From the NCBI GenBank assembly GCA_977017575.1, contig CDRNVI010000053.1, positions 620,001-684,000 of the forward strand: DNA of 64,000 bases, in the 5' to 3' direction. The number at the start of each line of letters is the position of its first letter. Within the stretch, counting starts at the first letter, position 1. Position numbers and translations under genes: made by a program. Of the stretch, positions 1 to 10,282 are shown piece after piece. The stretch is from Paramoeba atlantica. Lineage: Eukaryota; Discosea. Below the pieces are notes generated by a model. It worked only from the letters and a program-made list of their open reading frames with translations, was not told the origin of the DNA and made no database searches.

Positions 1-1068
1 TCGAATATTGGAGCAGTCTTGCGACAGAACAAGAGCCTTGCATCGTTGTCTGAAGATGAACTTCAAATTTTGGAGGAAGACGCATTTATTCAATGCTGCG
101 AATCCGAATCGCCCATTCCATGTATTGCAGGTCAATTGGCTTTTCTAATTAGTGGAAAGGTAAGACATAGCTTTACGGACGTGCAATTGGGTGAAGGAAT
201 GGTTTTTGGCGAGTCTTGCACAAATTTGGCAAAACTTTTTGATTTGGTCCCAACGAATCATATGTATGTTTGCCATTCGGATTCAGTTTTCTTAATTCTC
301 ACACGAAAGAAAATATGTTCTTTCGCGTCATCCAACAAAATTTTATCAGATTCCTTATTGGCGCTTGAGGCGCTTAAATGTGTTTTACCGTGTTTGTCGC
401 AGTCATCTCCTTCTATAAATTGGAATAACGAACAACGATGGCTTGCACTACGGGAAAGTGTTCTTTACAACGTTGGAGATGCGAACTCTTGCCTTCAGTT
501 TGATTTATCGACTGCAAGTTTCTTTCTCCTTTGCGGAAGAAGTGCTTGTGGGTACTATGCGCATGATGGCACACCGATTGAGATAGTTATGGCAAATCGA
601 CATCCGGTGACAGAGCATAGTTCAAACTTCGCCGAATTCCTTAATTTCGAGACTTTTCTAACGCTAGAATGGGAGGCAAATTCTCAATTTCTGATTTTCC
701 CTTTGGATCTCAAGCAAAATCCGTTATGGGGTGTTACAGACTCCCTACGTAAAGTGATATCTGTCCATCAGGATGCACACATGCGCAATCCTTTTTCAGA
801 AGAAAATATGCCGCGCAGCGAAGATATCTCAGCAGTAGCATCTCTTTTGATGAACAACGAGAATGCAGCTTTAGATAGCGAGATAATCGATCACACAAAT
901 TCCTCCGTATTTTGGCTAGAGATGCGGAACGCACCATCCCGTTTTTGTGACATATGGTATAGTGTAATTGGTATCAAGAACGCGGTACTGGAATTCGTGC
1001 GGGGCTGTTTCGTCCATGCGGGTCGCTTTGTGACCTACTTACGATCCAATAGGTACTATCATCGATAG
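1..1068 (+). CDS. SOS1-like Na+/H+ antiporter, C-terminal part (5' end outside window)
   Basis: Open from base 1 to a TAG stop. It is the same frame as the tail of the longer copy at 24,976-26,952, whose N-terminal residues resemble the last transmembrane segment of plant SOS1-type antiporters. The part seen here is the cytosolic tail. Residues around GKVRHSFTDVQLGEGMVFGE resemble the beta-roll and phosphate-cassette region of a cyclic-nucleotide-binding domain, which SOS1 and SLC9C exchangers carry at this place. The usual arginine-containing PRxA motif after FGE is not obvious, so ligand binding is doubtful. The intact gene probably starts left of the window. Inference: plasma-membrane Na+ extrusion. 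The alternative is another CPA1-family exchanger. Confidence 0.7.
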   Translation, partial: SNIGAVLRQNKSLASLSEDELQILEEDAFIQCCESESPIPCIAGQLAFLISGKVRHSFTDVQLGEGMVFGESCTNLAKLFDLVPTNHMYVCHSDSVFLILTRKKICSFASSNKILSDSLLALEALKCVLPCLSQSSPSINWNNEQRWLALRESVLYNVGDANSCLQFDLSTASFFLLCGRSACGYYAHDGTPIEIVMANRHPVTEHSSNFAEFLNFETFLTLEWEANSQFLIFPLDLKQNPLWGVTDSLRKVISVHQDAHMRNPFSEENMPRSEDISAVASLLMNNENAALDSEIIDHTNSSVFWLEMRNAPSRFCDIWYSVIGIKNAVLEFVRGCFVHAGRFVTYLRSNRYYHR

Positions 1069-1276
1069 ATAGCAGATACCCCTATAATTCTCACCCCTTT
1101 TGTCTTCAGTTCTTCCCGTTTTGTTAGTCGTCGTGTTTCACTTTACCTCAGAAGTAAATTGTAGAAGCAAACAACTTCATGTGCATTTATCTTGCTTCTT
1201 CTTTGTCCTTAACTTACACTTTCTTAGTTCTCAATTGATACTCACAAGAGCATCACGTACATGTATTTCTTACCCA

Positions 1277-2614
1277 ATGCTTACCAGTACGTCCCATACA
1301 AGAATCTCCGTCGCCTCTCCTATCCTTCATCCACGAGATGCACAAGTTAGTGACCGTAACTCCGGGAAGATATCGTCTTACACAACTCCGGTCCCATCGG
1401 ATGCGCAGCTTATTCGCAAAGAGGAGGAAGGTGGGATGGAGGTAATCATGTATCTACAGTACGTGGGCGGACGCGCGAACGTTTCAGATGTAGAGCAAAA
1501 TGTTCGTTGGATTGAGAAGTTCGACTCTTCATGCGGGACACTCTTAAAATTTCTGGAGCAACGTCCTCACATATTTGCGCTCTCTGCTGACAACGAAATG
1601 GTTACGGCCATTAGTCGCAGCATAAATCCAGAGACAACGAAACGTGCCCCGCTTCCCCGAGACAAATCACGACAAAGACAGACTCCTGCAGCTCACGGAA
1701 AAGTGGGATCGATGTGTGTTGCCGCATCGATTGATTTGGAAGAACTTCAACGGAGGTTCAAGCGCCTGGATTATTCTAGTGTTCTTGCAACCAAAGTGCT
1801 ACATGTTACAAACAGAGGTCCGACCTCGAACAGTGTTGACTTGCAAGGAAATCAAGACAAGTTTGATCTGTTCGTTTTCTCGTACGGGTCGCTTGTGTGG
1901 TGGGGTACTGATATAAGCTCCTTTCGTATGATTGAAAATGATTTTTTACGGCGAGGTACCGCACTAGAACATGTAATAAAGGATCGATATAGGCAGTCCT
2001 GTCTAGAAGATTTGTTTCCTTTCTGGTGTACATTTGCTGTTGCTTCTGAGGATGATATCATGCAAAACGGGAGATTTCTTGAGGCGCTTCAGCGTGATCA
2101 CATACTCCTGACGTCCGACAGTCCTCCTTATAAGCAGGCAATTAGTCATGCACTCGCTCAAAGCGCCAAATTAGATGTCGTCGAACCCATGATACTGGAA
2201 CTTTTGCGAATATGTAAACCTCTTCCATTGCAAATTCGTGATCAAGGCCATGCCAATATTTCGCATACACGTGTTAATCAATTAAAAGGGGAGCTTTTCT
2301 TATATCGCATGGAGCTAAGAAGTGATAGCGAGCTGCTGGAAGAACCAGAATTTTTTTGGGAACTTCCATGGTTTAAGCCTGGATTCAAAATGGTGCGTGA
2401 TGACTATGGTATTGACAGTCGCGTAATGCAACTAGATGAGAAACTCTCTGCCGCTCAATTGACGCTTTCAATGATTGGAGAGCAATTTGATGAAGAGCAC
2501 GGCCGTCGCTTGGAATGGATTATCATCGTACTTATTCTTATTGAAGTAGTGATTGCTGTCATTGAACTTCTTTTGGAGGTCGGACTTGGATTTTCGCTAC
2601 CTTATTCAGCCTAG
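1277..2614 (+). CDS. RMD1/RMND1 family (DUF155) membrane protein
   Basis: Start chosen at ATG 1,277 (445 aa); the frame is open upstream to a TTG at 1,100, but that stretch looks like leader. The family domain begins near residue 196 with FDLFVFSYGSLVWWG, which matches the FxxGxxVxW opening of DUF155, and runs to the C-terminus. The family's end signature is present: RRLEWIIIVLILIEVVI, an arginine-rich helix entering one membrane segment close to the C-terminus. Known members (yeast Rmd1/Rmd8, fission yeast Sif2/Sif3, human RMND1) are membrane anchored; RMND1 supports mitochondrial translation. Which branch this belongs to is not clear. The N-terminal 110 residues are Ser/Thr/Arg-rich and could be a targeting leader. 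Confidence 0.82.
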   Translation: MLTSTSHTRISVASPILHPRDAQVSDRNSGKISSYTTPVPSDAQLIRKEEEGGMEVIMYLQYVGGRANVSDVEQNVRWIEKFDSSCGTLLKFLEQRPHIFALSADNEMVTAISRSINPETTKRAPLPRDKSRQRQTPAAHGKVGSMCVAASIDLEELQRRFKRLDYSSVLATKVLHVTNRGPTSNSVDLQGNQDKFDLFVFSYGSLVWWGTDISSFRMIENDFLRRGTALEHVIKDRYRQSCLEDLFPFWCTFAVASEDDIMQNGRFLEALQRDHILLTSDSPPYKQAISHALAQSAKLDVVEPMILELLRICKPLPLQIRDQGHANISHTRVNQLKGELFLYRMELRSDSELLEEPEFFWELPWFKPGFKMVRDDYGIDSRVMQLDEKLSAAQLTLSMIGEQFDEEHGRRLEWIIIVLILIEVVIAVIELLLEVGLGFSLPYSA

Positions 2615-2814
2615 TTTTTGCACTCAATAAGCTTCAAGATTCATCGGTATGTACTTTTGATTAATCGTAGGTTTGGACTCACGATCCTGATTTAAGTTTC
2701 TGATTCGAATTCATTAAGAGATTTTTTTTCTCGTAAAATTTGCAAGCAATGTAAGGTACATGTAGGTAAATATTAACAGCATTTTCGTTTCAAGTCATAA
2801 TTTTATTTTATTAA

Positions 2815-4512
2815 ATGAAAGGTAAGAAACGAAAAGTACAGGATTTTTCTATTAAAAGGCGTGACGTTGCTCGACGCAAAGCGCAGCGTAGTGTACAGTG
2901 CTTCGACGAAAGATCTCAACGCCAGGCACCTCGAAGATCAGAAATGCTCAATAAATGGAGCAACACTAGTACCCGCTCTTCGCGTTTTCGGTTAAACTCG
3001 GCTTCTTTTGAAACAACTGATCATTCTGAGGGCAGCCTTCTTGGGCAAAGTTCAGAGCTACAAGACATGCTCCATATTGCGACGGGTCAGAAGCCTCTTG
3101 ATGAAAATGTCAAAGATGTTCGAAGCGTACAAGACTATCAAAATAGACGAAAGAAAAAGCAACAAGATCGAAAGCGAGTAGAGCGAGAAATACACTCCCT
3201 TGATCAAGAATGGGAGCAACTAGCTCCTCTGATGATGCGCAATGAAGAAAAGCACTCGGCTAAACAAACAACATCGGAACATGACAGTGTAGTGCGTAAT
3301 TTATCCATCGGATCATCTAACTTGCCTATTAAGAAGAAAGCGATTTACAGTACATCATACAAAAAACCAACTTCCGCTCAGCAACAATGCCCGCAAAATG
3401 AATTACGCGAACAATTATTCTGCAAAAACAAGATTCCATCTGAGGAAACTTGCATAGCATATCACACTTTTGTCTCTGGCGTTTTGCAAAGTGCTGCTAG
3501 AGTCGAAAAAGACAGCATCTCTGAGTCTTACTTTAAAAATGGGGCAAAACTTTTGTCGGAATTTTCTTCTGATGCAGACCTTGCACTACAGCAGCGTAGC
3601 GTAGTTATTATACGCGTATTAGCAAGAGATTGTTTCCCTTTGCGTGCAGCTTGTGTCATAGTTAGTCTAAACATGCTGAATCAAATAAATCAACGTTTTC
3701 TACCTTATTCCGCTTCAATGTGTTCAAATGGCGCCCTGTGCGAGCGCTGTTTCAAGTTGGTTGTATGTAGCCCACAGTACCTAGAATATATGAGAGTTGG
3801 ACTTCTTTATTGCTCTCTCTTGCGTCATCTCTATGTGATAGCACTCCAAGAATTTGACGCATTGCTTCCTTTAACACATCATGATGCACTGAGCCATACA
3901 TCTCCGCTTTGGTCATCTCAAAGCATTTCGGAGCCCCTGGTATTCTTGCGCACGTTCTTCATGGCAACTCAATTGTGTGAACAAGCAGAAGGAGGGTATT
4001 ACAAGAATCAAGAGTGTGACTTACAATTTCTCTCGCACAAAGGTATTTTTTTGTCTTTTCGTACCTTGGGGCACTCCTTAAATGAGTTCTTTCTTGGAAA
4101 AACTGCTTCAGTCTCGGAAAATCTTTCGAATGCACAGATCGATATGACTTCACACTTACCACATGTATGTACGTCGATTGAAGGAGAGTCCAATTTAAGC
4201 TTCATGATCCAACGCCCCCAAGCACTGGTACAGTATGCTCCTCGCACACAATTCTGTGAAGAATTTGGTTTGAATGAGTCCTGCGAAAAGAGTAAGAAAA
4301 AGAGGCTGCGTAAAGGTATGAAACGGTATCGTCAGGAGCATCGCGTATTAGCGCACCTTACACGAACGACCTACGAGGAGAAACGTCAAATCGAGGAGGA
4401 TAACCGAGATAAAAAATACAAGGAGATTCTTTCTGAGCTTCAACAACAGCAGCATGTACTAAAAACTATCGACTTGCACAAAGCTCTGGCCAAAAAGAAA
4501 AAGAATAAATAG
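2815..4512 (+). CDS. Nop14-like nucleolar protein (probable)
   Basis: 565 aa from the first ATG. The N-terminus is strongly basic (MKGKKRKVQDF..., then many Arg/Lys to residue 60), followed by a charged linker (RRKKKQQDRKRVEREI) near residue 105-120. The middle third (residues about 215-430) is helical and Leu-rich. The C-terminus from about residue 490 is a long Lys/Arg helix, KSKKKRLRKGMKRYRQEH followed by RQIEEDNRDKKYKEILSELQ, which resembles the end of Nop14 (K-R-rich helix, then E-R-x-KYKEIxxxLxxQ). Nop14 is a core factor of the 40S-forming SSU processome. The protein is shorter than typical Nop14 (about 800-900 aa), and the middle is too diverged to confirm by eye. Alternative: another basic nucleolar assembly factor. 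Confidence 0.55.
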   Translation: MKGKKRKVQDFSIKRRDVARRKAQRSVQCFDERSQRQAPRRSEMLNKWSNTSTRSSRFRLNSASFETTDHSEGSLLGQSSELQDMLHIATGQKPLDENVKDVRSVQDYQNRRKKKQQDRKRVEREIHSLDQEWEQLAPLMMRNEEKHSAKQTTSEHDSVVRNLSIGSSNLPIKKKAIYSTSYKKPTSAQQQCPQNELREQLFCKNKIPSEETCIAYHTFVSGVLQSAARVEKDSISESYFKNGAKLLSEFSSDADLALQQRSVVIIRVLARDCFPLRAACVIVSLNMLNQINQRFLPYSASMCSNGALCERCFKLVVCSPQYLEYMRVGLLYCSLLRHLYVIALQEFDALLPLTHHDALSHTSPLWSSQSISEPLVFLRTFFMATQLCEQAEGGYYKNQECDLQFLSHKGIFLSFRTLGHSLNEFFLGKTASVSENLSNAQIDMTSHLPHVCTSIEGESNLSFMIQRPQALVQYAPRTQFCEEFGLNESCEKSKKKRLRKGMKRYRQEHRVLAHLTRTTYEEKRQIEEDNRDKKYKEILSELQQQQHVLKTIDLHKALAKKKKNK

Positions 4513-4842
4513 TAATTCGGTTTTTTTTCTTTGAGACTAGTGATGCGGATTCAAATGGTCGGCGAATGCATCGATCGCCTGGGCTCATGAAGAGGGAAAT
4601 GTGACATTTCAAATGTCTTTCATGCAATTTTATGGCTATAATGGCGAAACTAATTTTCTTGTTGGGGGTATCTAAGGCTTGTGAATGCCGTCGAATGTAC
4701 TCACAAAAAATCACCCTATAAATTAACATGTAAGCTGCTCGGTTCCTCTTTATATCACAATTGAAATTACCGCTATGGCTTCTTACTGATCCCTCTATTT
4801 TTTTACTGGCCTTCCTATAAGAATTTTGAAATACTGCTATCA
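4513..4842. other. Intergenic, Nop14-like to TBCD
   Basis: 330 bp, AT-rich. A T8 run follows the Nop14-like stop directly. A pyrimidine-rich tract about 50 bp before the TBCD ATG (near 4,790-4,812) may belong to its leader. No tRNA or obvious hairpin was seen. Confidence 0.5.
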
Positions 4843-7800
4843 ATGGTTTCCGTTCATTCATACAATGAGACTGAAAAGTCACACTTTGAGGAACTTGAAG
4901 CAGCCACACAATTGTGTGAGTGCTATGACTCATATGCGGAAGATTGCAATCCCACTTCTGACAATTGGAAAGAGGCTGTGTCTAGTGCAATACGCCTTCA
5001 CAATATTCTTGATTCCTATCTAGAGTTTCCTACCTTAATTATTCCTCATTTGGACTCTTTGTTAAACCCTTTAATTAGTTCTTTAGAAAAAACTTGCTTA
5101 TTTCGGGAAACATTGAGTTCGTCCGTGCAATTTACGCAAAACGATGTCCTTGATCTTCATGAAATGCCGGAGGTTCAGCGCCCTGTAAGTACTGGAATTC
5201 ATTGTCAAAGTATTGTTTCAGGATTTGATGTAGATCGGATTCGATCCATGGAACATCTAATTTCCTACCTGTTATATTCTCATGTACGAATCGTGGGACT
5301 TAAACACGTAATTACACGCTTCCCACACTCTACAGCAAATCTTTTACCCGTGTACTCGGCCTTACAAAGGTGGACAAGGACAACTCAAAACTGGTCAGAT
5401 TGGGAAATTTCATTCGTTCTTCTTTTGTGGCTTTCTAATGTAATAACCACGCCTTTCCCTCTTGAAAGCTTTCAAGATAATATAGTTCATCATTTGGTTC
5501 ATATTGGCGAAACATTTCTTGCTCAACCCGGTCGACTTCAAGAGGCTGCTGTGTGTTTTTTATCAGCCATAACATGTAGACCAGATGCAATAACTGAGTG
5601 TGGTTCTGTAGTAAACTCTTTATGCACTCAAATTCTTCGAATGGATGAACCTAGTGCGAATTTGCTTGTATATCAAACAGGCGCTTTGCGCTTACTCAGT
5701 TCTTTGTGTAAGAAATTATGTCGCAATGGCATTGCCCGGCATATTCCACTGCTTTGGAAAACTATATCATGCATTATTGAACAGAGGGGAGTCAAGTTTT
5801 CGTTTTACAAAGGAGAAGTAAAGCTGGTTCAACGCGTTGTTCTCTTACATAGACCGGAAAATTCACTCACACACAACGATTGCTACATGAACACACAAAA
5901 CGAAATCACTGAGTTCGGGAAAACCTCTGGAAATTCTAATACCTTTCGCAACATTCTCGATCAAGATGTTGAGAAGGGTGTTAACTATCTTATACGTGCA
6001 CTTTGCTGTCGAGATACTGCAATCAGATGGAGCGCAGCCAAGGGCTTATCGTCGATTGCTTGTAGATTTTCAACTTTAATCTCGCGAGAAATACTAAGAG
6101 CTTGCACTGATTTATTAGAAGACAAAGAAAATGATGTTGCTTGGCATGGCGTTTTCTTAGCCTTATCTGAATGTATCAGAAAGGGTTGCTTTGAGCCCGG
6201 AGACATTAAGGAACTCCTTTCTTATTTCCGTTTTGCGTTGTCATATGACATTCCTCGTGGCGCTCATAGCGTAGGAACTCATGTTCGTGATGCCGCATGC
6301 TACTGGTTTTGGTGTGTAAGTCGTACAATATCGTCTTCTGCTCTACACCAAATTCTCGCCAGCGTTGCTCCTGACATATTGTTCCGGTCCTGCTATGACA
6401 GAGAGGTTAAAGTCCGACGCGCAGCAGCAGCCGCGTTTCAGGAAGCTGTAGGTCGCACTACGGAGTTTCCACTTGGAATAGAAATGATAACTATGTCTAA
6501 TTTTTTCACAGTGGCCCGTCGCAGTGATGCTTTTCTTGATGTTGCACCAAAGCTGGCCTCATTGTCCGCAGAACTGGGCCTTCATTTCTTGTCCCAATTG
6601 ATTCAAAAGAGCATTGGTCACTGGGATATAGAGTTTCGAGAACTTGCTGCCAAAGGTATAGGGGTACTCGGAAACATTTACAGGGAAATGATCACAGCAC
6701 AGTTTCCGCTACTATTGGAAAAATGTAGTAATCCGAATGCCTCTACTAAACATGGTGCACTCATGGCTCTTAGCTGTGTCATATCTTCGGAAGTCTTTTC
6801 AGAAGCAGCACTCAATGAAGTAGCGTACTCCTCTAATAAAATAACTGAGCCGGTTCTTGGTCATTTAAATATTTCTGATACCCTTACTATGCAAATTGGA
6901 CATTTAGTACCACAGTTACAGAAAAGTCATTCGTTTCGCAGTCGCCACGGCGAGCTGGTACGTATTGCCTCATGTGAGCTCGTAAAAAGTATCGCCTGTT
7001 CTAAATTACTCTTAACTCACATAGCATTTCTTAGGCCTCACTCAGGAACGAACCTGACCCTAGAAGTTCAAATTACGAAATCTTATCTGAATTTTCTGGA
7101 GGATTGTGCAACCCACCTGCTGGAAAGTGTCCGAAGTGCAGGAGCAGTCGCATTATACAACTTTCTTATGATATACTGTCCATACATTAACTTAAAAGAA
7201 TTAGTAGCTTGGGTGGATCGAATATTGGAGAAAAAGATCGCACAGTTACCAGTAAATGAGAGACGTGGTGTTTGTCATATTGTGGGCTCTCTCCCTTATG
7301 CCATGTTGCAGATTGAAAATACAGTTGAAAAAATTATTAGTTCTCTTTGTATTGCGGCGAAAATAGAACGCGATATTGCACTTCGCGATCCAGAAACAAG
7401 ACAAGCAGGCATACAGGCCTTAGGTAATATTGCTAAAAGTAGCTTCTCTCTCGTCCTGAAAGGCGGACTATTAGAACCGATTTTTACGACCCTAACGGCG
7501 TCTATTCAAGACTATTCAGTGGATCGCCGTGGAGACATCGGTTCCAATATACGTCGAGCTTCAATAAAATCAGGTGGTAAAATCTTAAGTGCGCTTCTTT
7601 ATCAGGAAAAGGTATCTGATCAGGTTTACCGCGAGACTTCAAAAGTGTTTTTATGGTATACACAAAGTTGTTTACTCATGTGTCACGAAAAATTGGATCG
7701 GCTTCGAGAATTTGCAGCGAACTCCTTTTTTACTTTGTTAGAAGACCTTTCAAAGCGATACCAAATCAGATATCTTTCACTTTTTAAAGAAAACGATCTT

Positions 7801-8625
7801 CGCGTGACTTCCGTAGATACAATGCGTCGAGATATACTACAGCATTCTTTGTGTAATGGAAGCGCTGATTGGTCTTCACCAAAGCTTTTCGACATATTTC
7901 TTTCACAATCACTTCCAGAGGATAAATGGCGCATTCACGTTCTGCGAGGCCTAGTGACTAGCCTCAACACCTGTGACATGCACGTGTCTCAGCCAGCAAG
8001 AGAAGCTCTCATGCAGTACATAAATACCTCTGCATCTCACACCTTTCAAGTGTGCGACTCTCTCATGCAGATTTTAAATGACGAATCGGCACCATGGCGC
8101 ATCATACTACCTTTATGCAGAACTTTTGCGTTCCTTCTGGAAAATGGAAAACTGCCAGAACAATATTTCTTATCTCTAGCGCATTGGATACGAGACAATA
8201 TGAACTTAATTAGCTCCAATTATCACCGCCTAAATTCGTTCGTGGAGTTGGTTTCAGAACTCTCCGTTGTTCAAGAGAATGAAGTGACCCAGTTGTCATT
8301 GGCTATTGCTACATGTTGGATTACTCAAAGTAAATATCCGAAAATTCGTGGGAAGATGGCAGTCCATTTATTTAATTCTATTGTGGCGCAGAATGGCTTT
8401 GCAACACCTGACAGCACGCTAGGCACATCGAGCAAAAATCACTCTAAGTTGGTTTCAATATTGACCTCTGAGTCATGGGATGATTCATTGTCCGAAATAT
8501 ATCTTTTGGATACGCGAAAACAGATGCAGATTTTACTGGGCACATCCCTTGAATGCACTAACGATATTTACGAGAGTTTTGGAAGGCTTGAAACGGATCA
8601 AAATCCTAGCAGAATGAGTATCTAA
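4843..8625 (+). CDS. TBCD: Tubulin-specific chaperone D (tubulin folding cofactor D)
   Basis: 1,260 aa, close to the usual size of TBCD (about 1,190-1,250). It is an all-helical HEAT/Armadillo solenoid. Family landmarks are readable: DTAIRWSAAKGLSSIA near residue 390 (TBCD has VRWSAAKGIGRIAGRL), NDVAWHGVFLALSE near 430, HVRDAACYWFWCVSR near 483, VRRAAAAAFQEAVGR with FPLGIEMI near 525-550 (family: CRRAASAAFQENVGR...FPHGIDILT), and HWDIEFRELAAKGIGVLGN near 590. The segment from about residue 1,000 (EDKWRIHVLRGLVTS) fits the TBCD C-terminal domain. TBCD captures beta-tubulin and, with cofactors E and C, assembles the alpha/beta heterodimer; it also acts at centrosomes and basal bodies. First in-frame ATG used. 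Confidence 0.95.
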   Translation: MVSVHSYNETEKSHFEELEAATQLCECYDSYAEDCNPTSDNWKEAVSSAIRLHNILDSYLEFPTLIIPHLDSLLNPLISSLEKTCLFRETLSSSVQFTQNDVLDLHEMPEVQRPVSTGIHCQSIVSGFDVDRIRSMEHLISYLLYSHVRIVGLKHVITRFPHSTANLLPVYSALQRWTRTTQNWSDWEISFVLLLWLSNVITTPFPLESFQDNIVHHLVHIGETFLAQPGRLQEAAVCFLSAITCRPDAITECGSVVNSLCTQILRMDEPSANLLVYQTGALRLLSSLCKKLCRNGIARHIPLLWKTISCIIEQRGVKFSFYKGEVKLVQRVVLLHRPENSLTHNDCYMNTQNEITEFGKTSGNSNTFRNILDQDVEKGVNYLIRALCCRDTAIRWSAAKGLSSIACRFSTLISREILRACTDLLEDKENDVAWHGVFLALSECIRKGCFEPGDIKELLSYFRFALSYDIPRGAHSVGTHVRDAACYWFWCVSRTISSSALHQILASVAPDILFRSCYDREVKVRRAAAAAFQEAVGRTTEFPLGIEMITMSNFFTVARRSDAFLDVAPKLASLSAELGLHFLSQLIQKSIGHWDIEFRELAAKGIGVLGNIYREMITAQFPLLLEKCSNPNASTKHGALMALSCVISSEVFSEAALNEVAYSSNKITEPVLGHLNISDTLTMQIGHLVPQLQKSHSFRSRHGELVRIASCELVKSIACSKLLLTHIAFLRPHSGTNLTLEVQITKSYLNFLEDCATHLLESVRSAGAVALYNFLMIYCPYINLKELVAWVDRILEKKIAQLPVNERRGVCHIVGSLPYAMLQIENTVEKIISSLCIAAKIERDIALRDPETRQAGIQALGNIAKSSFSLVLKGGLLEPIFTTLTASIQDYSVDRRGDIGSNIRRASIKSGGKILSALLYQEKVSDQVYRETSKVFLWYTQSCLLMCHEKLDRLREFAANSFFTLLEDLSKRYQIRYLSLFKENDLRVTSVDTMRRDILQHSLCNGSADWSSPKLFDIFLSQSLPEDKWRIHVLRGLVTSLNTCDMHVSQPAREALMQYINTSASHTFQVCDSLMQILNDESAPWRIILPLCRTFAFLLENGKLPEQYFLSLAHWIRDNMNLISSNYHRLNSFVELVSELSVVQENEVTQLSLAIATCWITQSKYPKIRGKMAVHLFNSIVAQNGFATPDSTLGTSSKNHSKLVSILTSESWDDSLSEIYLLDTRKQMQILLGTSLECTNDIYESFGRLETDQNPSRMSI

Positions 8626-8975
8626 ATGCGTGCTGCACGGCGGCAAACGTTGATCAATACCATGTTACATGATCATGTATCTAGAAATCGTAATAACCTT
8701 AAATCCTCTTGCCGAACTTGCTCGACCAAGGCATGCGCTGGGTGTGGATTCCTATAAAATGTTGGCATGGGCTGTATCAAATCTATAAGGGTCTGCGGTT
8801 GGGTGTGGACCGAAGCCACACTAAAATTTTACCCGTAACCCCTCACATGCAGTAATGAAAATCATTATGTTGAACTAAAACTTGGTACACTTGTACTTGT
8901 ATGTTCTCTATTACTTTCTGGGATCTAATTTATAAGAATGTGTCAGATTTTCTATTTTACGCGTCTTATTTATAC
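8626..8975. other. Intergenic, TBCD to TBP-like gene
   Basis: 350 bp. The frame of the following gene is open back to an ATG at 8,901, but the residues encoded there are hydrophobic and Tyr/Phe-rich, unlike the protein, so I treat 8,901-8,975 as probable leader. No RNA gene or repeat recognised. Confidence 0.4.
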
Positions 8976-9947
8976 ATGTACGAAGACACAGACCTTGATC
9001 TGCTTGATCCAGTTCTTGGCTTTCCATCACAAAGCTCATTGTCCAGAGAGACACCTCGAATCCCTACTCGACCTTTTGAGGATGCCACATCTTACAGTTC
9101 ATCATGTGCCTCACCTCCGGTCTCGGCTCGCACCTCCCGTAAAAGGGTTCAAACCTCAGAAGTTCTCAGTGCGAGCAGTGATTGGATACGGCAACGCAAA
9201 CCAACCCCTGAGCTTTCCCTGCGAGCAGGCTACCTGAAACTCCTTCCCGAGGACCAATCTTCACCTCCACACCCGGAGGACTCGCTTACGCAAGTATCGG
9301 ATTCCTGTGACCGAGTGGACTCCGAGACGGGGACAGTGCCAGACGAGCCTTCGCGCACTCCTTTTCACATCCTCGATTACCTCCCACAGTGTCCCAATCC
9401 CCACGCCACCCCTGTGATCTACAACTCGATATGCTTTGCTCGGCTCCCGTGCAGCATTGACCTGAAGACACTTTGCTGCCGGTGTCGTAACGTGGACTAC
9501 AACCCGACGGTGAGCTCCACCGCAGAGATGACACTCAGTGAGCCCCGTGCCAGTGTGTTTTGTCACGCCAACGGGACGCTGCGGGTTATGGGATGCCGCA
9601 CCTCCGTGGCCGCCCGACTCGCGGCAAAGCGAGCGGCTAAGATTATTCGTGAAGTCTTTCAGATCGAATTTCACGAATTCTCCTTTTCCCCCAGTAATTT
9701 AATGGCACAGGCGGATATTGGGGTCCCGATACGACTTGCGGAGCTCGCAGAGGCGCATCCCACTGCATGTATGTATGAGCCACTTATTTATTCAGGATGC
9801 GTTATGAAATTTGAGAATGGGGTTAGGATATTATTGTATGTGACGGGAAAGATGGTGCTTACAGGGGCACGGGATATGGAGGAATTACGGCGCGCGTTTC
9901 GTGCATTCGTAACTTATGTAGCTCCTTATGCAAAGAAGCTGTCCTGA
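8976..9947 (+). CDS. TATA-binding-protein-like factor (divergent TBP/TRF)
   Basis: 323 aa from ATG 8,976 (MYEDTDLDLLDP...); an in-frame ATG at 8,901 would add 25 residues. Residues about 1-145 are an acidic, Ser/Pro-rich tail. From about 146 the two-repeat TBP saddle follows: repeat 1 has LKTLCCRCRNVDYNPT, SEPRASVFCHANGTLRVMG and LAAKRAAKIIREVF; repeat 2 has FPIRLEGLA-like VPIRLAELAEAH, then MYEPLIYSGCVMKF and ILLYVTGKMVLTGARDMEEL. These follow the canonical RNAEYNP, REPKTTALIFASGKMV, YEPELFPGLIY and LIFVSGKIVITGAK blocks. The match is clear but diverged: repeat 1 has an extra residue in the SGK turn (HANGT), and repeat 2 has Tyr where TBP has the intercalating Phe. Role: core promoter recognition for one or more RNA polymerases. 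The gene is clearly more GC-rich than its neighbours. Confidence 0.9.
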   Translation: MYEDTDLDLLDPVLGFPSQSSLSRETPRIPTRPFEDATSYSSSCASPPVSARTSRKRVQTSEVLSASSDWIRQRKPTPELSLRAGYLKLLPEDQSSPPHPEDSLTQVSDSCDRVDSETGTVPDEPSRTPFHILDYLPQCPNPHATPVIYNSICFARLPCSIDLKTLCCRCRNVDYNPTVSSTAEMTLSEPRASVFCHANGTLRVMGCRTSVAARLAAKRAAKIIREVFQIEFHEFSFSPSNLMAQADIGVPIRLAELAEAHPTACMYEPLIYSGCVMKFENGVRILLYVTGKMVLTGARDMEELRRAFRAFVTYVAPYAKKLS

Positions 9948-10282
9948 CATAATTCTAAGTTGCGCAAGATTCCCCGATTTACTACTTTTTAATAAGCAAC
10001 GGCTGCTTTTTTCGCTCCAAAACATATGGCTAAAGCGCGGAGTAGCCACTAGAAAAAAAAGAAAGAATATTTTACGTGAAGCAAGAAGATAGTGGATAAA
10101 ACATTCTTAGACGATGGAATTTAATCTGTATCTCAGATTGAGATTCTCGATAATCATATACCTGAGATTTACAGTGTATGTGGGCGTGTGTGTGTATGTG
10201 TAGACTACACAGTTCGTTCCATTACACGATAAAGATACACTTTATGTACCTTGTTGGTACTTTTTACTAGCTCTTCTTTCTC
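9948..10282. other. Intergenic, TBP-like gene to GC island
   Basis: 335 bp, AT-rich, with a short GT-rich tract (near 10,177-10,200) and an imperfect hairpin near 10,125-10,150 (CTCAGATTGAGATTCTCGAT). No coding signal. Confidence 0.35.

Noticed and set aside
4466-4933. 155-codon frame on the minus strand spanning the gap between the Nop14-like gene and TBCD
   Set aside because: Overlaps the ends of two convincing + strand genes, has odd composition (many Ser/Arg/His/Ile) and matches no family; probably chance.
9261-9674. 137-codon minus-strand frame inside the TBP-like gene
   Set aside because: Antisense shadow in a GC-rich coding region where stops are rare; the + strand TBP signature is decisive.
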